Source: Latrodectus hesperus
Taxonomy: Eukaryota; Arthropoda; Arachnida; Araneae; Theridiidae
DNA: 64,000 bases
NCBI GenBank assembly: GCA_037975125.1
Contig: CM075850.1
Location: 73,327,890 to 73,391,889, forward strand
Reading direction: 5' to 3'
Shown here: positions 12,801 to 45,500 of the stretch, piece by piece
How the letters are laid out: each line of letters begins with the position of its first letter
How positions within the stretch are numbered: the stretch's first letter is position 1
Notes under the pieces: generated by a model
Told to the model about the DNA's origin: nothing
The model's input: the letters and a program-made list of their open reading frames with translations, nothing else
Databases searched by the model: none
Position numbers and translations under genes: made by a program

Positions 12801-13636
12801 AAGACTTTTAAAGTAACCAAATTATGATAAAAACTTGCTGCACAAGAGCCAGTTATAAAACCCAAACCAAACTTCCGACATCAAGCAAAGCAAAATAAGC
12901 CAAATAAATGCACACATGGCATACCTTTAGTGGGAAAGTACCTTTTTTATATTTATTGGCAATATATTTTTACATTAAAAAATTTTTCTTAATGAATCTC
13001 ACTTGGATTGGTGCTGGTAATTCAAATAAAATTTAACTTTTGGTTCATCATAAAATGAAAAAGAAATTTTTTTATAAACTAAATTTAAGATTTTATTTAT
13101 AACAATTCAAATAAAATCACAAGTTTTTATACAATATAATAAATATTTTACTAATAAGAAATTCATAACAAGGATTTTAATAGGATTATTTCATTTTAAT
13201 ATTATATTTCAAAAGTAAAACTGTCTAAAATGAAACTTCCATTTTAAACACTTTTATGCAATTTATAAAGATATTCTATACATGAAAATATAAAAAAAAA
13301 ATCCTTAAAATTAAAAAAGGAAAAAATTAGACTTCACAGATAAGTCAATAATATGCATTTGTTTATAAAAAAAATGTCCTGAATTTTTCCTATCAAGAAA
13401 AATTTACTGATAAATAGCATAATTAAAAATAACCTTTAGAAATAAAATTATTGATTCTGTACAAAGTTTATCAAAAAAACAGCATAAATTTGTTTACTTT
13501 TTAACTTATTAGATACAATTTTGACGAATTTTAAATATAGTGAGTTATTTTTGTCCAATATACATATTGATAAAGGATACTTGCACTTGATTCTAACTTT
13601 TTTTCCCAATCGATCATTGCAGGTCACTTCAATCAT
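6355..13636 (-). CDS. UBL5: UBL5 (Hub1-type ubiquitin-like protein 5), complete
   Basis: UBL5/Hub1 is a small ubiquitin fold that binds spliceosome proteins non-covalently and supports pre-mRNA splicing; it lacks the di-glycine tail needed for conjugation. Four exons on the minus strand join in frame: 13581-13636, 11089-11172, 10960-10997 and 6355-6398. They give 73 residues, exactly the usual length. The start reads [18 protein letters not shown], the centre [17 protein letters not shown] and KIVLKKW, and the end [14 protein letters not shown], with the paired tyrosines near the C-terminus typical of the family and no glycines after them. The start is fixed by the conserved N-terminus and an acceptor 21 bases upstream (exon from 13657), which implies a separate 5' UTR exon. 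The last two coding exons are only 38 and 44 bases, and the last intron is about 4.6 kb. The gene is convergent with TRDMT1. Confidence 0.96.
7113..7156. repeat. 13-bp perfect inverted repeat in UBL5 intron
   Basis: Arms GCAGTGTTTGGCA (7113-7125) and its exact reverse complement (7144-7156) flank an 18-base spacer. It is more GC-rich than its surroundings. Function unknown. Confidence 0.6.
8459..8656 (-). pseudogene. Non-LTR retrotransposon RNase H fragment
   Basis: On the minus strand the frame near 8656-8555 contains [20 protein letters not shown], the signature of the RNase H domain of Jockey/I-type LINEs (usual form W-I-P-S-H-x-G-x-x-G-N-E-x-A-D). The active-site Asp of the last motif is replaced. 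No flanking reverse transcriptase remains. It sits in the UBL5 last intron. Confidence 0.65.
8985..9610 (+). pseudogene. Non-LTR retrotransposon RNase H/C-terminal remnant, opposite strand
   Basis: The plus strand has [18 protein letters not shown] and, after a stop, [15 protein letters not shown], which line up with the RNase H of the LINE at 59.5-60.7 kb (NPDGCSVFRSELIAI and ILSDSRSAIQHL). Further on, a frame near 9447-9480 resembles FRSGHLRSLAF of the same element. Several stops break it. It is an old relative of that LINE family. Confidence 0.6.
9735..9800. repeat. (GT)n(AT)n microsatellite
   Basis: A run of GT repeats passes directly into AT repeats. No other content. Confidence 0.95.
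10960..10997 (-). CDS. UBL5: UBL5 third coding exon (38 nt)
   Basis: The exon follows TTTCTAG and encodes [12 protein letters not shown] plus split codons at each end. The donor reads GACT|GTATCC. The intron before it is only 91 bases, against about 2.4 kb and 4.6 kb for the other two. Confidence 0.92.
11089..11172 (-). CDS. UBL5: UBL5 second coding exon
   Basis: This 84-base exon runs from acceptor AATTAG to donor AAATG|GTAAGT. It encodes [20 protein letters not shown] and then DKIVLKK. A second AG six bases upstream is also in frame (see findings). The boundary chosen gives the conserved KCN-x-DDTIGD spacing. Confidence 0.93.
12041..12080. repeat. 18-bp intronic hairpin, 4-base loop
   Basis: Arms 12041-12058 and 12063-12080 are reverse complements with one mismatch around the loop TCTG. 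It lies in the first intron of UBL5. Confidence 0.7.
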
Positions 13637-13657
13637 TTTTATAAGTAGGATTTAGTC
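13581..13657 (-). CDS. UBL5: UBL5 first coding exon
   Basis: The exon starts after TTTCAG at 13657 with a 21-base leader, then ATG at 13634-13636. It codes 18 residues and ends TGCAA|GTATCC, leaving two bases of a split codon. Confidence 0.93.
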
Positions 13658-14730
13658 CTGAAATTATAATAAAGATAAATAAATTTTCTAACTTTACTAG
13701 AAAAATGTAACACTGTTTAAAAAAAAAATATTTGGGAGCTTTTTCTTAAAGAATAAATTTTAGCAATTATCAAAAGCTTGAACAATGTTTTTGATTCAAA
13801 AAATTAATTTGAGAATAGATTAAGTTGTGAACACAATATTAAAGTAATCATTCTTAACATAATAGCAGTTTTCTTAGAAAGAAAAATAATAAAAGAAAGT
13901 TAATTTTTGCATTATAAACATTGAGTTTATTAATTAAAATCTTTTAAACTCTTTGAATATATATTTTATTTCATTAAAACTAGAATTCACAAACAATGAT
14001 TAAAATTAGTATAATTCAGATATATAATACGCTTAAAACAAAATTACTAAAAAGAAAAAGCATACATCAATGTAATAATTTTAGTAGTTGAAACAGAATG
14101 AATTTTTTAACACATCTAAAAATAATGACAAATAAAAGTATAATGGACATTATAACATTTTCTTTTTTACAATAAAGAATTTTTTACCTAAAATATATCC
14201 AAAAATGAATAAAGGTACCCTAATCAATATTTACATGCACTAAAATACCCTCTAACACAAAGAACACTGGCGCAATTACAACTAGAAATTTCTATCTTCA
14301 GCCTAATAACCACAATAATTATAGCTCTGCAGAAATTTAACTCCTTTTTTGAAAGACAGCTGTGTTTAAGAAAATATCATGCTTATGCCTGCTTAGTTAT
14401 TTTTTTTGAACATGAAATAGTATATTTTTATTACTATAATAATTCCATTATGTTTTCCTTTAAACAAAGGGCTGGAAAATAAGTAATATTCAATTTTACA
14501 ACTTATTAAGGAATTAAACAATTTCTTATAAACTTTAAGAATTCATGATAGGCATTTTTTATGTAAACATTACCACATTTTATAGAGGAAAAAATTATAA
14601 CGATTATACGTGGTAGTAACTCTTAAAATCCCTTTTTAATGTGTTAATATTAATAGCATATTTTCTAGGCAAACGATAATCCATGAAGTATCATTAAATC
14701 TTATGCAGAAAACATATAACTGTAACTTTT

Positions 14731-14830
14731 ACAGACCCTAGCAACGGCTGTTGTATTTTGTAGCTACATTAGCAACCAATTATACTACAAGTTATTGTGT
14801 GACTTAGAAATCGAGAGATCAACAGCATGA
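14731..14830. promoter_or_regulatory. Candidate bidirectional promoter patch
   Basis: A local rise in GC content contains CCAAT at 14776-14780 and two AGCAAC words (from about 14740 and 14771) that resemble half-sites of RFX X-boxes. It lies about 1.1 kb upstream of the UBL5 coding exon. Evidence is motif-level only. Confidence 0.22.
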
Positions 14831-16233
14831 AATTAAAAGTTTTATATTTAAATTTTATCTTAATGAGCTCAGAAAATTATTTTTAAAAGGAACAAAAGGA
14901 ATAGTTTTTATTTTGATTTTTAAGTGATTGAAACTTTATCTTTAAATGTATAGTTTTATTGTGTCATTCTAAGTAAATATTGAAAATATATATATTATTA
15001 AATTCTAACCAGTGAATTAATATTTATTAAGATCACGTTATAACTTTCAAATGTGTAAGAGTATTTTTACAAATTTAAATTGCTAGTAAAAAATTAGTTA
15101 TAAAAATTTATGAAAAACAATTAACTGGACAGTGCACTTATAATAGATTTAATTGTGAATTATTTATTGAATTTAATAAAATATTTTCATATATAAATTT
15201 TGAATTAAGCAATGCAATTTTGGTCAGACTGCATGAGAATTTATAAAATCATGTAAAAATAATGATGCATATTTAGTTGTTTAAAATTGCAAACATAAGT
15301 AAAAGCCTATGCATGATTTTTATCAAACATTTCCTCTCATTTGTAGATAATGCTTATTTTTACGATATTTATCCTTTATCACTCAAACATTTGGAGCATT
15401 GTTTTCTAGACATATTCTAATTTGTTTCGTATTTTTAAAGAAAGGCTAAATGTCATACAATTAGATACATTTTTATTGATTCAATAATTTTTACCGCACC
15501 TTCTTTAATTTACTTTTGTAATAGCAAACATTTTTACACATTTAATGGGATTTTTATTTCAAGGCACTTTAATGGATAAGCTTTGAGTGCAAATTAGAGA
15601 GAAAAATGAAGGCAAAAAGCTTCGTTGATGATACACACTAATGAAAGTTTATTTGTGTGTCTGCTTCGAAAGCTTAATATGCATTAGTTAAACTATAATT
15701 TACACGTTTTCTGAATTCCTTCTTAGTTTGATTATCTGAAAATTCTTAAAAGTTTCTTTTCGGGTGTAAATCCAAAAATTAATGAAAAATAAAATGAGAT
15801 ATTTGAGAATTATTGAAAATAACGTTTGAGAACTGATAGGAATGTTTTACGAAATCCTAATCGTTTCTAAAAAAGGTTCTTAAATTCAAATGTAAGCAAT
15901 AAGTACCTGTAATTTTTGTTGTGTAAATTTTCTTTATGATATAAGCTGTCATAAAAACAATTATGATAAAACTATACTCATATTCAGATTTTGAACTTTT
16001 ATTTACAATATATCTCACTGTGCATTCAGAATTTTTAATATTGGAAATTAATTTTTAATTTTAAATATTACAATCAGAAAATTTTGGTTAGATATAAAAG
16101 TTCTAATCAGAGATGTAAAATAAAGAAATACTTGTTCTTGAATGATGAATTTAAGAGAATATTATTTTTTTTATTTAAAACATGCAATTTTGTATAAAAT
16201 GTTTTACTGTGCATTCAGATACCTTAAAATGCA

Positions 16234-16313
16234 TTGACACAGTATAATTAAATACTCCAAGGGTATTAAGATACTTTAAAATACCCTTGGAATACTTAAT
16301 TATACTGTGTCAA
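16234..16313. repeat. 34-bp hairpin, 12-base loop (precursor-miRNA-like or MITE)
   Basis: Arms 16234-16267 and 16280-16313 pair over 34 bases with two mismatches. The transcript in either direction would fold into an 80-nt hairpin, within the size range of a pre-miRNA. Composition is AT-rich. A flanking GCATTG/CAAT...GCAT pairing continues the stem with a bulge. Whether it is transcribed is unknown. Confidence 0.75.
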
Positions 16314-16700
16314 TACTTTGCATTAACTTGATTAATTTCTAGCTTAAGCAGAATTCCAAAGTTTAGATATCTTTCTATAAATATGCATATTACTAGTTTT
16401 ATATTATACTCTCTTGAGCGGAAAAAATACATAAATAAAGTAGTTTAGAAAAAATATGATCAACAAAACCTCAAGAAGATATACTTTACTTTAGCGCAAA
16501 TTTATGTAACTAACATTATGCCCTTTTTTTAGTTAAATATAAGAGATCATTGTTTTCAATGATATTACTTAGTTCCCATAACATTTTTTAACATTATTTT
16601 ATTTCTTAGAACGCATTTGCTTATAACTTTATTTCACTTTTTCTTCATTTTTATTTATTTTATCATTTTAAATTAACACAACTCGCTTCATTTATTTCAG

Positions 16701-37135
<20,435 letters not shown>

Positions 37136-39684
37136 AAATAAATTTTCGAACTCAATTTTGCCTAAAAGTTTATATGTGAGCGTTTACTAACTTTTTTTAT
37201 CAAAAAAAGCTAAAGTTGTCAAAATTTTCACTGATTCTCATGGATTTTTATCATACGATTGTAAAGAAAGAGTAGAAAAAATTTCTTAAGAATATTTAAA
37301 AATTAAACTTGAAAGACTTGAGCAAGTGTATAAAAAATCAACAACTGACAAAAACATAACTAACAAAACAATAACATAAATGACAAAATTTTGAAGTTCA
37401 TCAGTGCATATTATAAAATATATAAAGTGTCTGTCCGATTATTCTATGGCTTATGTCCACCTCTGTCTCTTCAAAGGCCTACTTATAATTAAAGACAATA
37501 CCCTATCGAGAATATTTTAGTATTTACATCATGTTTGACAAAAACAATAGACTACATACAATGGCTTGAAATATATCGTATATCCAATGACTATTGCTCT
37601 TAAATAGTTAAATGTAAAAACCAGAAGGACTGGCACTCTACTGTTCAATCTTTTAAATCAAACAAATGGCACAACAACATTAAACCATTACTAGTTAATA
37701 CAGAAAATCTTAATAAGTATTATTGTCTGTACCAGAAATCAAATTCATTACTCTCCATTTCCACTGTCTATCACATTTTCCAACAAAAATACTGCATACT
37801 TTATATGCAATGAAGATGTCAAAGAATTTTCACGCCATCGTGAAAGATGTAGCTTTAAGTGTACTGTATGATTGTATATAGAAACATTATTTTAGTTTAT
37901 TAAGACTGTTTCAAGTAACATCATTCAGTGAAAAGTGATTTCAAATTTTCTGTCATCATTGATTTTTCATTTTGGAGATTTAGTTCGTATTTTAATGACA
38001 TAAATTATTTCACGATATTTTAAAAACCTATTTTTTTAATCTGATTTTCAGTCTTCTCTCCAAGTGAATCTTTCCAATTCTAATGAATGCAATAAATGTT
38101 AAATGAGTCTAATGTATGTTACTTAGGAACTATAAAAAACTCTCGCTAAGATTTTAAGAAATTATATCTGATGAATCAGCACGCTCAAATTGTAAAGAAA
38201 ATAGAAGCATTAAACAATAAGGGGAGAAAATAGTAAAAAGAATAAAAATAATTGAATATTTTAAGTACGAATTTAAAATATGCTGTGAGGGAGGGGTTTG
38301 TATATGTTGCTTTCCCTTTTTCTATTTCAAAATGAGTTACAAGCATTACCGGTAGGTGCCTGTATACTGTAATATATGTATGGAGCGCGCAGTACAGAGA
38401 ATAATCTTTCAAACAACACATATTATTCCGTCATCTCATTTATAACTTTCCCTTTAATTTCTTATAAACATTGAACTGGAACTGAAATTGGCGGACTTTT
38501 CCTTTCGGTGATATTCGTAATTAACTTTAAAATCATACATGAGATGTGTGAATTTTTGCCAAGGCAGAAGTTAAAAATTTTTTGCTAGTTGTATCATAAT
38601 TTTTTTTTCTCAATTTTCTTCAGTTTTTATTGTTCAATATTTTTTAAAAGTGAAATATTAAATCAAAGAAAATTCAGTATATTCATGATTTTGAAAACAG
38701 TATTCATCGTTGCTATATATTATTTCAAACTAAAATTATGACTATATTATAAAATATTAAGTGTATAAGAGTATATTCTGTAAGTAGTAACTGAATATTC
38801 GTATGTATTAATTTATGACGTTTTTTAAAAAAAATTAGCTGATTTTGAAAAAAAAAACAAATTTGTGTCGAGAGAAGCGTTTAAAGATGAAGAAAAAATT
38901 AATATTGAGAAAAGACTCGCTGGGAAATCTTATTTTTTAATCAATCTAATTCTCTCTATCATAAAAATTAAATTTGATAACCATAATTGATATAACTTGA
39001 TGTAACTAATATACATGAACTTAGATTTAACATGATTTTTTTCAAATGTGAGAGATATTGTTTTATTTTAGTACAGGAATATAAAAGGTGTGTGTGATGC
39101 TCAAGATGTCCTATAATTATTTATTTAATTCTTAATTACATTTATAACAGTTCTAATGCAAAAATGCTTAAAATAAATAAATTCATATAATCCTCTTAAA
39201 AAATCAATGAAATCAATAAGTGTAGTCCTACATTCCTATAAAAATGATGAAATGTTAATATCTGTTTCCCACAACCTTTCTATATCTTGTAAAAAATTAT
39301 ATATTACCATATGGATTGATAATATAGTAATATAATAAGTATGGCCATAATCCATAGCTGTATGACTGAAATAAATAAATTTACTGCATCTGTAAATCGG
39401 GACCTTTTTTTACTTGGAAAAAATAAGTGTTACGTAGAAAATAACACATGGAACATTCGCTGTTCATTGAGACAGAAAACATCTATATTTTTTCTATAAC
39501 AAATAAAATGTAGAAAAATTATAATCTGAAAACACGATAACATATATAAAGCAGGAAAATAAAATGACGAAAAGTGTTTCACTTCTTATAATACAGCATC
39601 TTAAATCTCATTTAACACATTATATTTCAAAATGTGTCTTTGAAATAGAAAATGCAATTTTCCATAACATAGTCGATTTTGAAT

Positions 39685-39910
39685 CGCACTACGACCTGGG
39701 CCGGCCTAACTTAGCTTAATTGGAACCCGAGGCAAAAGCTTCTTTGGGGTCTCCCTCTCCTTTACAACAACGAACTTTCTATTCGACTTGACAAACGATT
39801 CTATACGACTGACAACGTAGAATAAACTTTGTATTCAATTTGGGGGGGGGGCTTTAATGTTGTAGCCCGGGGCAACTGACTCATATACCTTTGCCTTAGT
39901 CAGGCTCTGT
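39685..39910. repeat. Unclassified interspersed-repeat-like block
   Basis: A sharp local GC rise with CTGGGCCGGCCTAACTTAGC, AACCCGAGGCAAAAGC and a run of nine G. It looks like a decayed non-coding transposon and not local sequence. Family not known. Confidence 0.35.
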
Positions 39911-40737
39911 GACTATGACTGATTATTTTCCTCTCCATATAATTATAAATTAAACTCTCCTGTAATGTATATCTTTACTGTCCACCATACATAAGTATTT
40001 CGTTTTTTAAATAAATTCTTTTAAAGACTTATTAGTGACTATTTTCTAATTTTAAATACTTTTACTGTTGTAACCATGTAGCAGCTGCTGAAGAAGTAGC
40101 TAATAGTAAGATTAACGCAAGATAACTTGTATCGATTTCTAGCTGCTTTTGTAAATATCAATTTTCTGTAATTTTTTATGGGTTAATTTAAAAATTTAAA
40201 AGGATTTCTACTTTAAAATTTTTTTGAAATCAGCAAGTTATGTTTTTACAAATTTGCCCAGTAATTTGTTAATTACAGCTTTTTCTATTATTTTTACCGT
40301 AATTTTCCTTTATAATTATAATGTTAAAGAGATTGACGATATTTAGCCACATTTTTATAATAATAAAAAGTAATAAAGGACTGAGAATATTAATATATTA
40401 TAAATTATAATATTTAATGAGTAAAATGCGATTTGTAAGTTTATTTATTTAATATAATAAACCATCAAACTCTTGATGAACAACAAATAGGTAATCTTTC
40501 GAGGGAAATATTCAAATTGCCTTACTTTCGAGGGCAATAATAAGTTTTCGTATTTAATATTTATTACAGAATTTTAGAGAATTTGGATGCGATTTACAAT
40601 TTTGCTTTTAATTAAAGTTCTAATTTAGTTCAATTTTTTTTTGACAGAACGCGTTAGTTGAAATAATGTGTTTAGAAACATCATTAAATAGATTTGGTAT
40701 TCTACTAGTAAAGGAACTTTTAAATATTTTATTCCTT

Positions 40738-40815
40738 AAACTTTTAAAATTATTATAAAACTTTTAAACTTTTGAAATTAAATAAAACTTTTAAAATTAT
40801 TATAAAACTTTTAAA
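40738..40815. repeat. Direct repeat, two 31-bp copies
   Basis: Two exact copies of a 31-base AT-rich unit begin 47 bases apart (40738 and 40785). Probably a local slippage duplication. Confidence 0.7.
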
Positions 40816-42494
40816 TATTAAATATTATAGTAGAAATACTGTTTAAAAATTTATAAAATTTTTGGAAGCTTCTTTAAATTTCAGAATAAAAAAGTTTCAG
40901 AAGTTTTTAAAATTTTTATTTATATCTCTAGAAAAAAATCTAGTTATAATATAATTCACTATCATTTTTCTTAATATTATTTTTTTTAAATATAGACTAA
41001 CACAAATTTTGAAAGAAAAAAATATTGAAATTTAAGTAATTGAAAATGAGAAGTCAAAGATCGATTAATAATGTTTGTCACAATCATTGATTTCAATAAA
41101 TTGATTAATGTAATGATCACCAAACCGTTCATTGCGAGTAACTAGCTGCACGGAGAAATATTTTTTTTTAGATGGCGTTAACGTTCCATTTAGTTAACTT
41201 TGATTTCACCAATAAGTTGAAAACATGTTAGTAGTACATTTCAATAGTAAACAGTATGTTAAAATTGTTAAAAATTTATTTGAGAAGTGATTTCAATAAC
41301 TGCTTCTAAGATTTCAAAATAATTTCATTTGTAGCATAGTTTATTCGATTGTCTTTTATAGATTGAAACTGAAGAATTTTCTACTTCTATAATGGAGAAT
41401 TTTTCTTCAGATAAATTAGAACTGATTGATTTCCAAAATGATTTTTATCTAAAGAATCACGCTTTCTTCAAGCTCTAAAAATATTTAGCCTCTTGTTCCT
41501 AAGGAAAAATGTCCAATTTTGTTCAGGTTTGCCTCAAAGTGAATGCAATGTTCAGCTATATACACCTGTGTAACATTTCTTTCCCATACTGAAATTTAAA
41601 TAGGCATAAAAACTGAATAATTGAAGCATACTTAGACATTTAATTCGAATTTCAGTCCCAACCTAACTCCCAACTTTTGACGATAAAAGAAATATCCATC
41701 TTCTTTAAAGACACTAAAACAAATAGAAAAGTATTTAATTACATTTGTAATATATTATTAACTATACATCAATTTCTTTCTTATGAATTAGATTTCATTA
41801 TTTGTTTGTAATATAATGTTTAATTAAAACTGATTTCAATGCAAATTTAAATTTAAAAATTGCTGATAACTCTTTTTATTGCAATTCACAATATAATTTA
41901 GAAATGATACGATTGTTAACAGTTTCATAAGTTTGGAGAAAATTGATTTAGTGAATTTCTTTTTGAAAAATGGTTTAATACTAAATTATCATAGTACTCT
42001 TTCAAAGAATGGTATAGTCTGTATGATTTACAGTTAATATCTTTTATTTCTTTTAAACAAGCATATAAAGACACTTCTCTATTTCATGATTATATGATTG
42101 CAGTGTCGCACTTTTTGCACTAAAGAGGACAACTGAATTTCTTCGCATTAAAAGTCTGAAAACGAAATTAAAAAAAAGATAAAATTAAAATCAGAATTCA
42201 ACTCAGATTTTATGGCTACAACCATCTGTTGAGAAACAAAAATTTATTTTAAAATAATAAAACTATAAATTATTGCTATTTAATCTAATTAAGACTATTT
42301 ATACATTTTTAAGAGAAACTTATAAACATTGTTCTTTTTTATAAATTTTTAACATCGCTTATTATTTTAATATTCGCTATCATTAACTTTAGAAAGAGAT
42401 AAATCTTCTCGTTTTTAGTTATCAGTATTTTCAGTTCTGAAACCTGCAGTCGTGCAGCTGAGTTTCTTTTTGAATTCAAACTCATTTGGAAATA

Positions 42495-42546
42495 ATGCAT
42501 CTGTTCGTTACTTTGTTTCTTTTGATAACTCTCTCAACGGCAGATG
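42495..42546 (+). CDS. MAM gene exon 1 (signal peptide)
   Basis: ATG at 42495 is followed by a hydrophobic core FVTLFLLITLSTA and ends GATG|GTAAGT. Initiator-like TCAGT words occur about 60-70 bases upstream (near 42423 and 42431), suggesting a short leader. Confidence 0.85.
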
Positions 42547-45500
42547 GTAAGTTTACGATTTATTTCATTACAGCATACAAAAATATGTATAAAAATATTA
42601 GATTTTTCAACTGAACGCGAAACATTTGTTAGTTAAAGAATTTTAAAGTAATATATTTGTACACTTAAATAATAAATTACCACAGTTTCTTAAAGAAACA
42701 TCACTGCCTTTATGAGCTTAAAATTTTTTGCCTATGGGTAATTTCTGCCGATGTAGTGCGTAGGGGTTTATAAAAAAACTACTGCACAGTAGATGGCAAT
42801 ATGAGCAGAAAATTCGTGAGAATTGTGGAATTACTGACTATAAGAATAAAGATATTAGAAGACACTGAAATTATATCCCCCTGAGTAAAAAGATTGTATA
42901 GCAAGTAGAGTTATGTAATAACTTAAAAAATACTTGAATTATTTAAACTTTAATATTTGATAAAAAATTTCTATAGATAATTTTAATTCATAAAGTGAAA
43001 AATAAGATTTTAAAAATATTTTTAAATATTTAAGCCAATAATGTTGTAATTTATAGAAATAATTTTTTTTATGTAATTTAGCTTTATATATTTTGTTTTC
43101 ACATTATTCTTCCTAACACAAGATGAATATTTTCGGCACTTATGCTGATCCTGTCTTTCATCCGTAAATTGAGGTAATTATTTTAAAAGCAAAATTAATT
43201 ACAGGAAAATTCGAAAAAATTCGACGAATATTTTCAGTACGGAAATGAAACTTAAAAATGGAAAAGAACTTTTTGTTTTCAAATTTGAACTTAACTTTAA
43301 AAGTGATATTTTACAGCAATCTTAAATTCTCATGTCTTTGCTTCTATTTCTTCTATTTCACATTTTGTCTTCTATTTCACATCTCATTGATTCTATTCCT
43401 ATCTAAGACGAGTATGCTTACGAAGACAAAATACAATGACAAATTGAAATTTTTTTAAGTATTGATCTAAAGTACTGATATTTTAAAAATTAAAATCAAT
43501 AATGTAATTAATTTAAAATCTTTATACTGAAATATTTGAGAATTTAAAATCAATATTAAACTAATATTTTATTGAGAATTATTTTAAAATATATTCATCT
43601 ATTCTGGGAAATAAAAATAAGAGAAATTAAATTTAGGATTAATTTAATAAGAGAAGGGGTTAGGTTGAGAAATGAGTCAACTTAAATTCGTAACAGAATT
43701 AGTTATTCACATAGAACGATAGCAAAAATATAATACTTATATTTTAAATTATTTTTAGTTGATTCACACACATAGAACCTGATGTTCGTCTTATATTAAA
43801 TACAATCTTTTTAAAAAAAATATATTTCAAGAATTCATTTTGTATTATTTGCTTAGCTATTATAAACTCTGGTGTCCTGCATTTTATTACTTTTTAGATA
43901 AGAAATTAATATGAATAATATGTTTTAACAAGTAAAAAATGAATGCAATTAATTTTTATAATTGATGCATTTTATGGAATATATTTCTTTTATTTAAACT
44001 TTAGTCTTAGTGCCAACTGATTCTGCGGTAATTTTTTCGTGTGATTTTCGAAGTGACTCATGTGGAATAGTCAATCAAGTTGGAATGCGAGGCAAGTGGA
44101 TCCGCAAAGAACTGGATGCTGGCGGCCAAAAAGGTAACTTCATAAAATTATGGCATTCATCTTTACCATTTAGACTTATCATAATAATCAAATTCAAGAA
44201 TAAATCAAAATATGTTATAGCTTTTTATTTCGCATTGTGGAAGAATTTTATGAGCATATGCACACAGCTATATTTATTAATTAATATTGTGAATGCTGTT
44301 GATAAAGTGGTTCTCTTTATAGTATTTTCTCTATTATCTAAATAAAAATATGCTGGATGATTGCATTGTTGATACATATTATTAATAATTTCAAAGTTTG
44401 ATTTGTAGAAATAAAATGTTAAAGAAAATTATCAAAATTTTAATGACATAAGTAAACATGGAACAAAATTTGACTTTAAGTTAAATAAATTTATAAACGA
44501 CACTATATGTCATATTATTTTTTTATATACTCAAGAATGTAAAACTTTATTCTGAATTCGGAGAGTGTAAATTGTAAATTAATATCTTACAAGTAAGTGC
44601 AATGATCCAAATATGTAGTATTATAGTTAATCGAGTGTCGTGAATATAGATAATGTTGTTTGTATTCGAAATATAAATCAGACAACAATTGTTAATTACA
44701 TTTGCAGTTGTTTCCTTTTAATGTAAATAATCCTCATTCTAAATTGAATGGCTTTGCATTATCAGAACAGCTGAGAATTAGAAATTCGACAAAAATGTTC
44801 ATATAGATTCTAATTAAAATTGTAATAGGATTCTTATTTTCAAAATATATAGGGAATCTTATGAAGGTAGCTAAAAAAATTAAAAACTTTGCATTTAAAT
44901 GACATTTTTACTCATGGAAAACTTATGGAGGATATATCCATGCCGCTTAACGAATGATATATTGAAAGTCTTATGAGACATGATTAATTTCATTAGAGTT
45001 TCTGCTTCTGATTCCAGTGAGATTTTTTATATTGACGAATACTAACTATTTAAACCAAATTTAAAATAAATTAAATAAAATATGAGATTTTACAAAAAGG
45101 CAACAACAAAATAGCAAAATTTCATAATCTTGAAATTTCGCATGCAATTTTTTTTTTGTAGAAGTGAACAAAAAGATAAGTTTTAAAGCCAATGAACGTT
45201 ACTTCCGGTCATAGCTTGCATTTATAATGTGCAGCTCATCCAGACTGCTTCACCACAGCTGATTTGAGCATTCAACGCGCAATTTTTCTATTTCAATAGG
45301 TTACATGGACTTAAAATTTCCATCATTTATACATGATCTGTACACATATTTAGTTGTCATTTTCTTCAAAGTACTTCGATTCTACTTTTTTACTAGTACT
45401 TTTTTAAAAAATATATTCTATTAAATCAATGGACTTCATTTAATGAATCCTTAAATTAAGTGAACTAATTAGGAGGAAAAAAATAGAATAGGTTAGCCTT

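Larger units (their letters stand above)
13658..16700. other. Spacer between UBL5 and the coiled-coil gene
   Basis: This stretch separates the divergent UBL5 and coiled-coil genes and should hold the UBL5 promoter and upstream exon, and perhaps the first exon of the coiled-coil gene. I could not place either exon with confidence. A hairpin lies at 16234-16313 and a promoter-like patch near 14.73-14.83 kb. Confidence 0.5.
37136..42494. other. Intergenic region between coiled-coil and MAM genes
   Basis: AT-rich. It contains a GC-richer repeat at about 39.68-39.91 kb and a 31-bp direct repeat at 40738-40768 and 40785-40815. I see no gene. Confidence 0.5.

Noticed and set aside
13448..13580. Reading the UBL5 start as a 62-residue protein
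   Set aside because: After residue 18 the frame is intron; the GTATCC donor and downstream exons restore the full family sequence.
43258..43458. 66-codon Phe/Leu-rich ORF in MAM intron 1
   Set aside because: Low-complexity translation of T-rich intron; no splice support.
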